Translations under genes and position numbers: made by a program
The notes under the pieces: generated by a model
Database searches by the model: none
The model's input: the letters and a program-made list of their open reading frames with translations, nothing else
Told to the model about the DNA's origin: nothing
Assembly: GCF_002025705.1 (NCBI RefSeq)
Contig: NZ_CP018846.1
Location: 1,603,501-1,667,500, forward strand
From: Pseudomonas putida
GTDB lineage: Bacteria; Pseudomonadota; Gammaproteobacteria; Pseudomonadales; Pseudomonadaceae
DNA: 64,000 bases
Reading direction: 5' to 3'
Shown here: positions 1 through 8,363 of the stretch, in pieces
Layout of the letters: each line of letters starts with the position of its first letter
How positions within the stretch are numbered: the stretch's first letter is position 1

Positions 1-196
1 CGAAGTTGCAGCCGATCAGCTCCCGCGCAGGCACGCCCAACCAGCGTTCGATGTTCTCGCTGGCCTGGAGGATGCGCAGGTCGCATTCATCCAGCACCAG
101 CAGAAAGCCGTGCGGCTGAATGCTGCCGGGTATCTGGATCGGCTCCTGGGCGCAGCGCTCCACGGCTGCGGCGAGCGCGTTGTCTGCAGTCGTCAA
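1..196 (-). CDS. Bacteriophytochrome, N-terminal fragment (cut by window edge)
   Basis: Only the first 65 or so codons are inside the window; the gene runs off the left edge. Reading the minus strand from a TTG start at 196 (preceded by GGAGCG) gives a PAS-2 start with the phytochrome hallmark EPIQIPGSIQPHGFLL at about residues 18-33. A cysteine at residue 15, just before it, sits where bacteriophytochromes attach biliverdin. The following LVLDECDLRILQASEN stretch is the rest of the PAS strand-helix. Known family members are red/far-red photoreceptors with PAS-GAF-PHY and usually a histidine kinase output; the output domain here is not visible, so kinase or cyclase activity cannot be stated. 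The gene is divergent from the fimbrial operon. Confidence 0.8.
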   Translation of the reverse strand, partial: MTTADNALAAAVERCAQEPIQIPGSIQPHGFLLVLDECDLRILQASENIERWLGVPARELIGCNF

Positions 197-223
197 TGGA
201 AACGCTCCTGTCGATTTTGTTCC

Positions 224-240
224 ATGCATGCCGCATGCAT
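224..240. promoter_or_regulatory. Perfect 8-1-8 palindrome upstream of the phytochrome gene
   Basis: ATGCATGC, one base, GCATGCAT. It lies 28 bases upstream of the proposed TTG start of the phytochrome gene, in the 268-base gap before the fimbrial operon. The symmetry and position fit a transcription-factor operator, but no regulator is known for it. The rest of the gap (241-464) shows no further gene; it must carry the fimbrial promoter, which I could not pinpoint. Confidence 0.35.
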
Positions 241-464
241 CTGATGCCGGCGATTGGCTGTCAGGCACCGTACCAGAATGTTGGCCGCTTTACCGGCCCA
301 TGGCCATTGGAGGCATGGGATGGCCAGGGGTTCGCCTGGGTTGAGAAATTTCTTGCCGGTTCGCTAGCGCTTTGTCGTTAGCCCAAAAGAATGGCATGCC
401 GCCATCACGGTTCTGCCACCTGCTGCTACGCTCAAACTCACAGTAGAAGAACAAGGAACATCCA

Positions 465-992
465 GTGACGGAACGCTTTGTGGCCGCGCTGTTTGGCCTA
501 TTGTTGAGCGGCAGTGCCGTAGCGGCGGACTTCCTGGTCGAGGTGCGGGTGCTGGTGCAGCGTGGCTGCATGCTGGTCACCCAGCCGCGTGACGCGGGCG
601 CCCAGGCCCTGGGTCTTATCGACCTGGGCAGTGCCGCTCGTCTGGACGGCCTTGATGCGCCATTGAGTGGCGTATTGCTCAACAAGCGCCCACCACGCCT
701 GGAATGCAACCCCGACACGCCTTATCAGGTGCGTGTCGACGGCGGCCAGCACGGTGGTGTCGGCGAATTGCGATTCCTCGCCAGTGAAGATGCCAAGGCC
801 AGGCCGATCCCCTATCGCCTGTACCGCGATGCTGCCTGGCGCGAGCCGGTGGTCGTCGGTGAGCCCCATGCTGCACGCGTACCGGACAGCGGTTCGGTTG
901 TACTGCCGCTGTACGCCCGTATCGACAAGCTGGCCTGGGTGCCACGGGCCGGGCAGTACGCCGATCTGCTGAAAATTACCGTCACCTGGTAG
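465..992 (+). CDS. Csu-type fimbrial subunit, spore coat U domain (first of four)
   Basis: A 175-residue secreted protein of the spore coat U (SCPU) family, the pilin type of archaic chaperone-usher pili. It starts at GTG 465 behind AAGGA. A signal peptide (residues 1-21, ending AVAA) is followed by a beta-rich domain with the SCPU features: an early cysteine, a second cysteine after a PRLEC strand, an IPYRLYRDAAW motif and a C-terminal QYADLLKITVTW donor-strand-like end. The gene opens an operon whose genes are spaced 3-40 bases apart. It diverges more from the SCPU consensus than the third and fourth subunits, so it may be a minor or adaptor pilin rather than the main shaft subunit; that is inference. 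Confidence 0.85.
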   Translation: MTERFVAALFGLLLSGSAVAADFLVEVRVLVQRGCMLVTQPRDAGAQALGLIDLGSAARLDGLDAPLSGVLLNKRPPRLECNPDTPYQVRVDGGQHGGVGELRFLASEDAKARPIPYRLYRDAAWREPVVVGEPHAARVPDSGSVVLPLYARIDKLAWVPRAGQYADLLKITVTW

Positions 993-1022
993 CGAGGCCG
1001 CCATGCACAAGGACGTCATGCC

Positions 1023-1559
1023 ATGAACCGCACTTCGCTCCTGTTGCTCAGCCTTGGCCCACTGCTGTTGCCCAGCGGCGCGGTGCATGGCACCACCACC
1101 GGGTTCATCCAGGCGCGCCTGGTGATCAGCGCCGCCTGCCAGATCAACAGCGGCGACCAGCCGCCCGCCACCTTGGGCAACCCTGGCCTGATGGATTTTG
1201 GCCAGCGCGGCCCGAACTGGGATGCGCCGCTGCGCAGCCGGGTTGACGAGGCGGGCGGAGAAGGCAGCTTGCAGATCAGTTGCACGCCCGAGGTGCGGGC
1301 TTTCAATGTGCGCATCAATGGTGGCCTGAATGGCGACGATGGTGTGCGTCGGCTCAGCAATGGCCGCGAAATGATCCCCTATCAGCTGGCGGTCGACCCC
1401 GGTGGCAACAGCCGCTACGGCATCGGCCAGGCCCGTGCCTTCACCATCAGCAGCACCGAGCAGATCCCGATCCCCATCTACGGCGTAGTGGTGGCGCAAC
1501 CGCGCTCGCTGCCGGCCGGGCTGTACCGCGACACCCTGAGAGTGACCCTGGACTGGTAA
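1023..1559 (+). CDS. Csu-type fimbrial subunit, spore coat U domain (second)
   Basis: A 178-residue SCPU-family pilin. Residues 1-22 form a signal peptide. The mature part has two cysteines (in SAACQINSG and LQISCTPEV) that should form the family disulfide, then IPYQLAVDP and the closing GLYRDTLRVTLDW strand. The start ATG at 1023 follows an AAGGA at about 1008, 30 bases after the first subunit, so both are probably on one transcript. In Csu pili such subunits are held by the periplasmic chaperone and polymerised through the usher by donor-strand exchange. Which subunit is the major one cannot be told from sequence alone. Confidence 0.87.
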   Translation: MNRTSLLLLSLGPLLLPSGAVHGTTTGFIQARLVISAACQINSGDQPPATLGNPGLMDFGQRGPNWDAPLRSRVDEAGGEGSLQISCTPEVRAFNVRINGGLNGDDGVRRLSNGREMIPYQLAVDPGGNSRYGIGQARAFTISSTEQIPIPIYGVVVAQPRSLPAGLYRDTLRVTLDW

Positions 1560-1578
1560 ACGACGCAAGGAGACTCCG

Positions 1579-2112
1579 ATGCGAACGACTTTCACCCGCT
1601 GCATGCTCGCCGGCTTCGGCCTGGCCATGGCAGTTCACGCCCAGGCCGCCACGGTGACCGGGAACATCACCTCGACCCTGACCCTGACCTCGGCTTGCCA
1701 GGTCAACGGCGCCGGCGGCACCACGGGGCTTAACTTCGGTAACCTGAATTTCGGTACCACCGATGCCCTGTTCACTACTGCCAACGCCCAAGTGCTGGGT
1801 GGTGGCGGCGGTGCCATGAGCATCCTGTGCTCGGCCGGCACGGTGCCGGTGATCAAGGTGCGTGCCGGGACCCATGATGGCCAGTCGAGCGGCGGCACCC
1901 GGGCCCTGGCCGATGGAGCCGGCAACTTCGTCCCGTACGACTTCTATACCGATGCAGGGCGAACCCAGTTGCTGGCGGTCGACGGCACTATCACCTTGCC
2001 AACCAGTACCGGCGTGGCGCAGACCGTCAACCTGTACGGCCAGGCGCGCGGCAAGGCGGGCCTGCCGGCAGGTACGTATACCGACACGGTTGCCGTCGAG
2101 CTGTCGTTCTGA
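1579..2112 (+). CDS. Csu-type fimbrial subunit, spore coat U domain (third)
   Basis: A 177-residue SCPU pilin with the strongest ribosome binding site of the four (AAGGAGA, 7 bases before ATG). It has a clean signal peptide (residues 1-24, ending VHAQAA), an N-terminal TVTGNITSTLTLTSACQVNG strand typical of the donor strand, a second cysteine in MSILCSAG, a VPYDFYTDAGRTQLL motif and a GTYTDTVAVELSF end. The low-complexity, small-residue-rich body resembles major CsuA/B-like pilins, so this or the next gene is my best candidate for the shaft subunit. The stop is 3 bases before the next start, suggesting translational coupling. Confidence 0.88.
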   Translation: MRTTFTRCMLAGFGLAMAVHAQAATVTGNITSTLTLTSACQVNGAGGTTGLNFGNLNFGTTDALFTTANAQVLGGGGGAMSILCSAGTVPVIKVRAGTHDGQSSGGTRALADGAGNFVPYDFYTDAGRTQLLAVDGTITLPTSTGVAQTVNLYGQARGKAGLPAGTYTDTVAVELSF

Positions 2113-2115
2113 GCC

Positions 2116-2631
2116 ATGTGCGCCTGCATGCGCGCCTGGCTCGGCGGGTGTCTGGCGGGGGCCGGCATGTTGCTTGCCGCGCCTCTGGATGCGGCTACCA
2201 GCAGCACCTTCCAGGTGAGCGCACAGATCGTTGCCGGCTGCCTGGTGGTGGGTGGTGTGACCAGCTATGGCGTGCTCGATTTCGGCACCCAGTCGGCGCT
2301 GGCCACCAGCACCCTCAGTACCTCCCTGGGAGGGACCACGGTGACCTTCCAGTGCACGCCAGGGGTGGCCCTGAGCATGAGCCTGGACGGCGGCCAGAAC
2401 AGCGCCAGTGGCACGCGCAACCTCAAGCGCACCGGCGGCACACAAGTGCTGGCCTACCAGTTGTACCGGGACGCGGCCTTCAGCCAGGCCCTGGGCATCG
2501 GCCAGAGCGTGACGGTGAGTTACACGGATGCCACAGCTATCAAATTGCCGGTGTATGGCCGTACCCAGTTGCCCGGCACCTTGCCGGCCGGGACCTACAC
2601 CGATGTGGTGCAAGTATCGGTGACCTGGTGA
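2116..2631 (+). CDS. Csu-type fimbrial subunit, spore coat U domain (fourth)
   Basis: A 171-residue SCPU pilin. Signal peptide residues 1-26 (ending LDAA), then a FQVSAQIVAGCLVVGG donor strand with the first family cysteine, a VTFQCTPG strand with the second, YQLYRDAAFSQALG, and a final GTYTDVVQVSVTW strand. It starts 3 bases after the previous stop and has no obvious Shine-Dalgarno, so translation is probably coupled; ATG at 2128 is an alternative start that keeps the signal peptide. The chaperone follows after 40 bases. Four SCPU pilins before the chaperone is one more than the CsuA/B-CsuA-CsuB set of Acinetobacter. Confidence 0.87.
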   Translation: MCACMRAWLGGCLAGAGMLLAAPLDAATSSTFQVSAQIVAGCLVVGGVTSYGVLDFGTQSALATSTLSTSLGGTTVTFQCTPGVALSMSLDGGQNSASGTRNLKRTGGTQVLAYQLYRDAAFSQALGIGQSVTVSYTDATAIKLPVYGRTQLPGTLPAGTYTDVVQVSVTW

Positions 2632-2671
2632 ACACATCAGCACCCAAGAAAAAGAAACCAAGGAGAGTGGC

Positions 2672-3448
2672 ATGGGGGTAGGCGCGAAGTGGGCGCAGGG
2701 TCTGATCGGTTTGTTGCTATTGGCGAGCCTGCCGGTGAAGGCAGCCACTTCAGTGCTGATCTGGCCGATTGACCCGGTGCTGGAGGCCGACCAGAAGGCC
2801 GGCGCGCTGTGGCTGGAGAATCGCGGCTCGGCCCCGGCGAGCCTGCAGGTTCGAGTGTTTGCCTGGCGTCAGGGCGACTATCAGGAGCAGTACCAGGCCC
2901 AGCGCGAAATCATCGGTAGCCCGCCGGTGGCCAACATCCCCCCAGGTCAGAAGCAGCTGATCCGCCTGACCCGCACCGGCAGCTCGCCAGCCGGCCAGGA
3001 GCAGGCCTACCGGATCATCATCGATGAAATCCCTTCGCCCTTGCCGGCCGATGCTGGCAGCTCGGGTACCACGGCAGCGATCCGCCTGCAGATGCGCTAT
3101 TCCGTGCCGCTGTTCGTCTACGGCGAGGGGCTGTGGGGCAAGGCCGACCCGGAAGGCAAGCGCAATGCCGCCGGGGTGGGCACGCCGCAGCTGAGCTGGC
3201 GCCCGGTGACGGTGCAGGGCAAACCCTATGTGGAAATGCGCAACACCGGCCCGGTGCATGCGCGCCTGACCGATGTGGTGGTGCAGCAGGGCGGCCAGGC
3301 CAAGCCTTTGGCCGAAGGCCTGCTCGGCTATGTATTGCCAGGTGCCAGCATGCGCTGGCCGGCGCCGGTGGCGCCAAGCGCTGGCAGCGTGATCAAGGGG
3401 AGGGTGAACGGCCAGGAAACGGCCGAAGCGATCCGGCAAGGGCAATGA
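2672..3448 (+). CDS. csuC: Periplasmic fimbrial chaperone (CsuC-like)
   Basis: A 258-residue PapD-superfamily chaperone. It has a signal peptide (residues 1-24), then domain 1 starting TSVLIWPIDPVLEADQKAGA, the archaic-chaperone form of the usual start, with the subunit-capping strand region around residues 85-120 (RIIIDEIPSP, then RLQMRYSVPLFVY). Domain 2 runs from about residue 160. In this family the chaperone binds pilins by donor-strand complementation and hands them to the usher. ATG 2672 follows AAGGAGA. Its place between pilins and usher is the standard Csu order. Confidence 0.92.
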   Translation: MGVGAKWAQGLIGLLLLASLPVKAATSVLIWPIDPVLEADQKAGALWLENRGSAPASLQVRVFAWRQGDYQEQYQAQREIIGSPPVANIPPGQKQLIRLTRTGSSPAGQEQAYRIIIDEIPSPLPADAGSSGTTAAIRLQMRYSVPLFVYGEGLWGKADPEGKRNAAGVGTPQLSWRPVTVQGKPYVEMRNTGPVHARLTDVVVQQGGQAKPLAEGLLGYVLPGASMRWPAPVAPSAGSVIKGRVNGQETAEAIRQGQ

Positions 3449-3460
3449 GCCCGCCGCCGT

Positions 3461-5851
3461 ATGAAGGGCAAGGGCCATGGAGGACCTGGCAATGGTCGGA
3501 ATCCGTGTGTGAGATGGCTGTCGCGGGCTTCGCGCCGCTGGTGCCTGGGGCTGACCTTGTTCGGCCCCTGCCTTGCGCTGGCCGACGACCTGCCACCGCC
3601 GCCCGGCGAGTCCATGGCCATCGCCGACGCCACGCTGTACCTGGACCTGCTGGTGAACCAGATGCCCAGGGCTGAGCTGGTGCCGGTGCAGCAACGCGCC
3701 GGGCGCCTGTACCTGGACAACGACGTGCTGCGCAGCCTCGGCGTCAAGCTGCCGGGCGACCCGCAGGGTGAGGTGGCGCTGGACGATGTGGCGGGCCTGC
3801 ATGCCGATTACGACAGCCAGAACCAGCGCCTGCTGCTGCAGGTGCCACCGGCCTGGCTGCCGGACCAGCAGGTCGGCGACCGCGGCCTGTACCCGGCCAG
3901 CGAGGCGCGCAGCAGCTTTGGCGCCTTGTTCAACTACGATCTGTACCTCAACGACACCGACGACGGCGGTTCCTACCTGGCCGCCTGGAACGAGCTGCGC
4001 CTGTTCGACAGCTGGGGCACGTTCTCGAGCACCGGCCAGTGGCGTCAGTCGTTCAATGGTGCGCAGGATGACAGCCGCCAGGGCTTCCTGCGCTACGACA
4101 CCACCTGGCGCTTCACCGACGAACAACGCCTGCTGACCTACGAGGCCGGCGACTTCGTTACCGGGGCCTTGCCCTGGACCAGCTCGGTACGGGTTGGCGG
4201 CATTCAGCTGTCGCGAGACTTTGGCGCGCGCCCAGACCTGGTCACCTACCCCTTGCCGGCGTTTGCCGGTGAAGCGGCGGTGCCGACCTCGCTGGACCTG
4301 TTCATCAATGGCTACAAGTCCAGCACCACCGAATTGCAGCCAGGCCCGTACACCCTGACCAACGTACCGTTCATCAACGGTGCCGGCGAGGCAGTGGTGG
4401 TGACCACTGACGCCCTTGGCCGGCAGGTGTCCACCACCTTGCCGTTCTACGTCACCAGCAGCCTGCTGCAAAAAGGCCTGTCGGACTTCTCGGTGGCCGC
4501 CGGCAGCCTGCGTCGCGACTATGCCGTGGAAGACTTCGGCTACGGCACCGGTGTTGCCTCGGCTAGCCTGCGCCACGGCATCAGCGACAATTTCACCCTG
4601 GAAACCCATGCCGAGACCGCCGACTCGCTGCTGCTCGGTGGCCTGGGCGGCAACATGCGCGTGGGCACGTTCGGCGTGCTCAATGCGGCCTTGGCGCAGA
4701 GCCAGTTCGAAGGTGAGAAGGGCCACCAGGTCGCCCTCGGCTACCAGTACAACAGCCAGCGTTTCGGCTTCAACTATCAGCGCCTGCAACGCTACGGCGA
4801 GTATGCCGACCTTACCCGCGTCGACATACCCGACATGCAGCTGAGCCAGCGTAGCGAGCAGGTGACCCTCAGCGTCAACCTCAACCAGTACGGCAGCCTG
4901 GGCGCCGGCTATTTCGATGTTCGCGCCGGCGACGGCACGCGCACCCGGCTGATCAACCTGAGCTGGAGCAAGCCGCTGTGGGGTAACAGCAGCCTGTACC
5001 TGTCGGCCAACCGCGAGGTCGGCGACAGTCACTGGGCCGTGCAGGCGCAGGTGGTGATCCCGTTCGATTTCGGCAGCACCCTGGCGGTGAGCACCGAGCG
5101 CAGCAAGGACGGCGAGAGCCTGCAACGGGTCAACTACAGCCGCGCCGTACCAGTGGGCGGTGGCGTGGGCTACAACCTCGGCTATGCCAGCGGCAGCGAC
5201 CGCGATGCCTATCGCCAGGCCGACGTCACCTGGCGCATGCAGTCGGTGCAGTTGCAGGCCGGCGTGTACGGCAGCAGCGGCGAGATGACCCGCTGGGCCG
5301 ATGCCAGTGGTTCGCTGGTGTGGATGGATTCCGGCGTATACGCCGCCAACCGCATCGATGATGCCTTTGTGGTGGTCAGCACCAGCGGCTACGCCGACGT
5401 GCCGGTGCGCTACGAGAACCAGGAAATCGGCCGCACCGACCGCAGCGGTCACCTGTTGGTGCCGTACAGCAGCGGCTATTACCGCGGCAAGTACGAGATC
5501 GACCCGATGAACCTGCCGCCCGACGTGCTGGCCGCCGAAGTCGAGCAACGGGTGGCAGTGCGCCGTGGCAGCGGCTACCTGCTGGAATTCCCGCTCAAGC
5601 GGGTGCTGGCGGCGAGCATCGAGCTGGTCGATGGCAACCAGCAACCCTTGAAGCTCGGAAGCAAGGTCACCCACCAGGAAAGCGGCAGCCAGGCCGTGGT
5701 CGGTTGGGACGGCCTGGTTTACCTGGAGAACCTGTCGCCGCACAACCGCCTGCAGGTAATGCTGGAAGGAGGAGGGCAGTGCCTGGTCGAATTCGATTTG
5801 CCCGATACGCAAGGTACAGTCCCGCTGATCGGCCCGCTGGTGTGCCGATGA
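3461..5851 (+). CDS. csuD: Outer-membrane fimbrial usher (CsuD-like)
   Basis: A 796-residue usher, within the size range of archaic ushers. The start chosen (ATG 3461, 12 bases after the chaperone stop) gives a basic leader and hydrophobic signal segment ending LALA at about residue 42. The N-terminal chaperone-binding domain (LYLDLLVNQ... LYLDNDVLRSLGVKL) is followed by the 24-strand barrel with plug (GALPWTSSVRVGGIQLSRDF; FINGYKSSTTELQPG) and small C-terminal domains (VPVRYENQEIGRTDRSG; the end QCLVEFDLPDTQGTVPLIGP). Family role: outer-membrane pore that catalyses pilus assembly. The tip gene starts inside its stop codon, so the two are coupled. Confidence 0.93.
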   Translation: MKGKGHGGPGNGRNPCVRWLSRASRRWCLGLTLFGPCLALADDLPPPPGESMAIADATLYLDLLVNQMPRAELVPVQQRAGRLYLDNDVLRSLGVKLPGDPQGEVALDDVAGLHADYDSQNQRLLLQVPPAWLPDQQVGDRGLYPASEARSSFGALFNYDLYLNDTDDGGSYLAAWNELRLFDSWGTFSSTGQWRQSFNGAQDDSRQGFLRYDTTWRFTDEQRLLTYEAGDFVTGALPWTSSVRVGGIQLSRDFGARPDLVTYPLPAFAGEAAVPTSLDLFINGYKSSTTELQPGPYTLTNVPFINGAGEAVVVTTDALGRQVSTTLPFYVTSSLLQKGLSDFSVAAGSLRRDYAVEDFGYGTGVASASLRHGISDNFTLETHAETADSLLLGGLGGNMRVGTFGVLNAALAQSQFEGEKGHQVALGYQYNSQRFGFNYQRLQRYGEYADLTRVDIPDMQLSQRSEQVTLSVNLNQYGSLGAGYFDVRAGDGTRTRLINLSWSKPLWGNSSLYLSANREVGDSHWAVQAQVVIPFDFGSTLAVSTERSKDGESLQRVNYSRAVPVGGGVGYNLGYASGSDRDAYRQADVTWRMQSVQLQAGVYGSSGEMTRWADASGSLVWMDSGVYAANRIDDAFVVVSTSGYADVPVRYENQEIGRTDRSGHLLVPYSSGYYRGKYEIDPMNLPPDVLAAEVEQRVAVRRGSGYLLEFPLKRVLAASIELVDGNQQPLKLGSKVTHQESGSQAVVGWDGLVYLENLSPHNRLQVMLEGGGQCLVEFDLPDTQGTVPLIGPLVCR

Positions 5852-6813
5852 AGCGGCTATGGTGTGCGCTGTTGATGCTGCCTGCGGGTTCCGCCTGGGC
5901 ATTGTGTTCGTCCGTGCCCACGTTGCCGGCGGCGTTCGGGACGATCAACTCGACCCTGGTACGTACCACTGTGCAGACCGCTTCGTCGACCAACTCGGGG
6001 CTGCAGTGCACGGGGTCCCTGCTGAGCCTGCTGACCTCTACCGACCACTTCAACGCCACCATCACCTCGGCCACGGGCACCAGCGGCCTGGTCGGCCCCA
6101 CCGGCGACGTCATCGGCTACACCCTGTACGCCGATAACAGTACCAACTACCCGATCAGCCGCGGCGTGCAGTTCGACTTCGCCCGCAACGGCATCCTCGA
6201 CCTGCTCGGCCTGCTGGGCGGCACCACGCCCAAGTCCGTGCCGCTTTACTTGCGCACCCAGGTCGGCAGCAACGTCGCGGCAGGTCTGTACCAGGAAAAC
6301 CTCACGGTTGCCTGGAGCTGGAACTACTGCTCCGGCATCGGCGTTGGCGCCATCTGCCTGGGGCGTGACATCGGCTCAGGGACCCAGAACCTGACTGTCA
6401 CCCTGACCGTGAGCAACGACTGCCAGATCACCACACCCAACATCAGCTTCGGCAGCGCGCCGGTGGTGGCCGGGTTCGGTACGGTAAGCCAGAGCGTGAG
6501 CCTGTCGTGCACCAAAGGCAGTGCCTATACGGTGGGCTTGAATGATGGGGAGAACGTATCGGGCGGGCGGCGACGGATGAAGTCCTCGGCGGGCAACTAC
6601 CTGGCGTATGACATCTTCAAGAGCGCAGGGACTGTGCCCTGGGGGTCGCTGACTACCGCCCGGCGCTCGAGCAGCGATGCTGACGTGAACCCAGGCAACG
6701 GGACGGGGACGGGTAGCCAGATATTCAACTACAACGCCAAGGTCTATACCGACCAGACTACGCCGCCGGCGGCGAGTTACCTCGACAATGTGATTCTGGA
6801 TGTGCAGTTCTGA
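5848..6813 (+). CDS. csuE: Fimbrial tip adhesin with two spore coat U domains (CsuE-like)
   Basis: A 321-residue secreted protein. ATG 5848 overlaps the usher stop (ATGA) and is followed by a good signal peptide (KRLWCALLMLPAGSAWA). Unlike the four single-domain pilins it has two SCPU-like halves: an N-terminal domain (about residues 20-180, with LCSSVPTLPAAFGTINST) and a C-terminal pilin domain (about 190-321, with NDCQITTPNISFGSAPVV and ending LDNVILDVQF). In Acinetobacter the two-domain CsuE caps the pilus and binds hydrophobic surfaces through finger loops of its N-terminal domain; the same role is inferred here. Last gene of the operon, followed by a hairpin. Confidence 0.88.
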   Translation: MKRLWCALLMLPAGSAWALCSSVPTLPAAFGTINSTLVRTTVQTASSTNSGLQCTGSLLSLLTSTDHFNATITSATGTSGLVGPTGDVIGYTLYADNSTNYPISRGVQFDFARNGILDLLGLLGGTTPKSVPLYLRTQVGSNVAAGLYQENLTVAWSWNYCSGIGVGAICLGRDIGSGTQNLTVTLTVSNDCQITTPNISFGSAPVVAGFGTVSQSVSLSCTKGSAYTVGLNDGENVSGGRRRMKSSAGNYLAYDIFKSAGTVPWGSLTTARRSSSDADVNPGNGTGTGSQIFNYNAKVYTDQTTPPAASYLDNVILDVQF

Positions 6814-6830
6814 AGGTGCAAACCTGTATC

Positions 6831-6862
6831 GGCCCCTTCGCGGGTAAACCCGCGAAGAGGCC
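6831..6862. terminator. Shared hairpin between tip adhesin and M14 gene
   Basis: Inverted repeat CTTCGCGGGT / ACCCGCGAAG within a longer GGCC-bounded element. It sits between two convergent genes (stops at 6813 and 6871), so it can terminate both. No strong T tract follows, so it may also be a REP-related hairpin. Confidence 0.6.
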
Positions 6863-6870
6863 AGGCCTGC

Positions 6871-8019
6871 TCAGCGCAGATCGCCAACCATTTTCAGCAA
6901 GGTCTCCAGCACCGCTCCGGCCAACGCCTTGGACCGCGCGCCCGACCATTCGGCCACCGGCTCCGGCGCATCGTCATGGTCCTTGAACGGCATCTCCAGC
7001 GTCAGCGACAGGCAGTCATACGCCATCCCCACCGCATTGCACGCCAGCGTGGTATTGGCCTGCCCCGGCTCGTCCCGGGTATAACCATGCACTGTCTGGA
7101 AGTCCTTGGTCACACTGCACAAGGTCGTGCGGAACTGCTCCTCCAGCTTGGCCAGCCGCGGCGTGTATCCCGGGTTGCCCTCACAGGCCGCCGTAAACAC
7201 ATGGGGAATTTCCTCGTCCCCGTGCACATCGATGAATGCATCCACCCCGTATTGCTTCATCTGCGCCTGGGCGAAGAACACCTCCGGGCTCAACTCGACA
7301 CTGGCATCCTGCCAGGCCCGGTTCAGGTCCTTGCCCTTGAAGTTGGTGCGCAGGTGGCCAAGGAAGGCACCGTCCGGGTTCATGTTCGGGATCAGGTACA
7401 GGTCGGCCTTTTCCAGCAGTTCGCGAACCGTCGGGTCATTGGCTTGCAGCCGGTCGATCACCCCCTCCATGAACCATTCGGCCATGTGCTCGCCTGGGTG
7501 CTGCTGGGCAATCAGCCACAGCTTGCGCTTGCCTTCAGCGCCATCACCGGCACGCAGCAGCGGGATATCCCGGCCTTGCACGCTGCGCCCGTGGGCCAGC
7601 AGTTCGACACCCGGTATCTGCTGGGCACGCTCGATCAGCTGGTTATGGCGCGCACGCGGGTAGGGCTCGAAGTAGGCGAACCAGACCTGCGCCTGCTCGG
7701 CCTTGATCTCGAACGACAGCGCCTTGCCATCGAACTGGCTCGGCACGCGGAACCAGGTCTGCTGATCGTAGGAGGCCACGGCGTTGTAGCCGCTCCAGGC
7801 GTTTTTGTAGGAAGACTCGCTGGCGTTGTCCAGGCTGAAGCGATGGACCTGACCCGGCGTGAGGCCGCTGACCTTGAAGTGGAACCACTGGAAGTGGCCG
7901 CTATTTGTGTCCGGGCGAATGGCCAGGCGCACCTGGGCCGGGTTGCTGGCATCCAGTACCTGGATGTTGCCGGAATCGAAATCGCAGTCGATTTGCAGGG
8001 GGGACAGCGTCACGGTCAT
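6871..8019 (-). CDS. M14-family cytosolic zinc carboxypeptidase
   Basis: A 382-residue protein like the cytosolic carboxypeptidase (AGBL/Nna1) branch of M14. An N-terminal beta-sandwich domain (residues 1-120, TLSPLQIDCDFDSGNIQVLD... WFAYFEPYPRARH) precedes the peptidase domain. Zinc ligands are visible: HPGE (His174, Glu177) and DVHGDEE (His266). The substrate-binding FKGKDLNRAW and the late catalytic Glu in SLTLEMPFKDH are also present. The start at 8019 is chosen because AAGGAG lies 8 bases upstream and the N-terminal domain begins there; a longer reading to 8094 lacks that support. No signal peptide, so cytoplasmic. The substrate is unknown; eukaryotic relatives remove glutamates from protein tails. 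Confidence 0.88.
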   Translation of the reverse strand: MTVTLSPLQIDCDFDSGNIQVLDASNPAQVRLAIRPDTNSGHFQWFHFKVSGLTPGQVHRFSLDNASESSYKNAWSGYNAVASYDQQTWFRVPSQFDGKALSFEIKAEQAQVWFAYFEPYPRARHNQLIERAQQIPGVELLAHGRSVQGRDIPLLRAGDGAEGKRKLWLIAQQHPGEHMAEWFMEGVIDRLQANDPTVRELLEKADLYLIPNMNPDGAFLGHLRTNFKGKDLNRAWQDASVELSPEVFFAQAQMKQYGVDAFIDVHGDEEIPHVFTAACEGNPGYTPRLAKLEEQFRTTLCSVTKDFQTVHGYTRDEPGQANTTLACNAVGMAYDCLSLTLEMPFKDHDDAPEPVAEWSGARSKALAGAVLETLLKMVGDLR

Positions 8020-8229
8020 GGGCGGGCTCCTTGGGATTTGTTGTAGGGGTACTGTACACCGCTTGAGAGTGGGGCGTGTGGTTGAGAAGGGCAAGATCGC
8101 TTGTCTTGGTCGCGATGAGTAGTTGTTTTGTAACTTGAATAAACAAGTCTGGATGGGCTGAGGGGCACTTGGGATTTCATGGCACTCAGCAGTTGAATGC
8201 CGCGTTCTTCAGCTGCTCAAGGATTTGCT

Positions 8230-8340
8230 ATGCCTGGTATGTATGGCGGGAGCCAAGCTCGCAAAACACTAGCGGTGAGTTTTCCTACAAGTTTTTGGGG
8301 GGGATTCCTTCAAGTATTCAGCTTGTGCATCTTGCGCTAG
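8230..8340 (+). CDS. Possible 36-residue peptide gene (unrecognised)
   Basis: An ATG at 8230 with a well-placed AAGGA (8219-8223, six-base spacer) opens a 36-codon frame starting MPGMYGGSQARKTLAVSFP and ending in a hydrophobic, cysteine-containing tail (FSLCILR). It lies in a markedly AT-richer patch than the flanks. I do not recognise it. The evidence for translation is only the ribosome binding site; length and composition do not exclude chance. It could be a leader peptide, a precursor peptide or nothing. It points towards the small frames and MFS exporter that follow. Confidence 0.25.
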   Translation: MPGMYGGSQARKTLAVSFPTSFWGGFLQVFSLCILR

Positions 8341-8363
8341 TGACTAATCATTGGTGCGTCGCC

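Noticed and set aside
2750..5902. 1050-codon open frame on the minus strand across the chaperone and usher genes
   Set aside because: Antisense shadow of GC-rich coding sequence; low-complexity His/Ala/Val/Gln-rich translation with no domain, while the plus strand encodes clear CsuC and CsuD.
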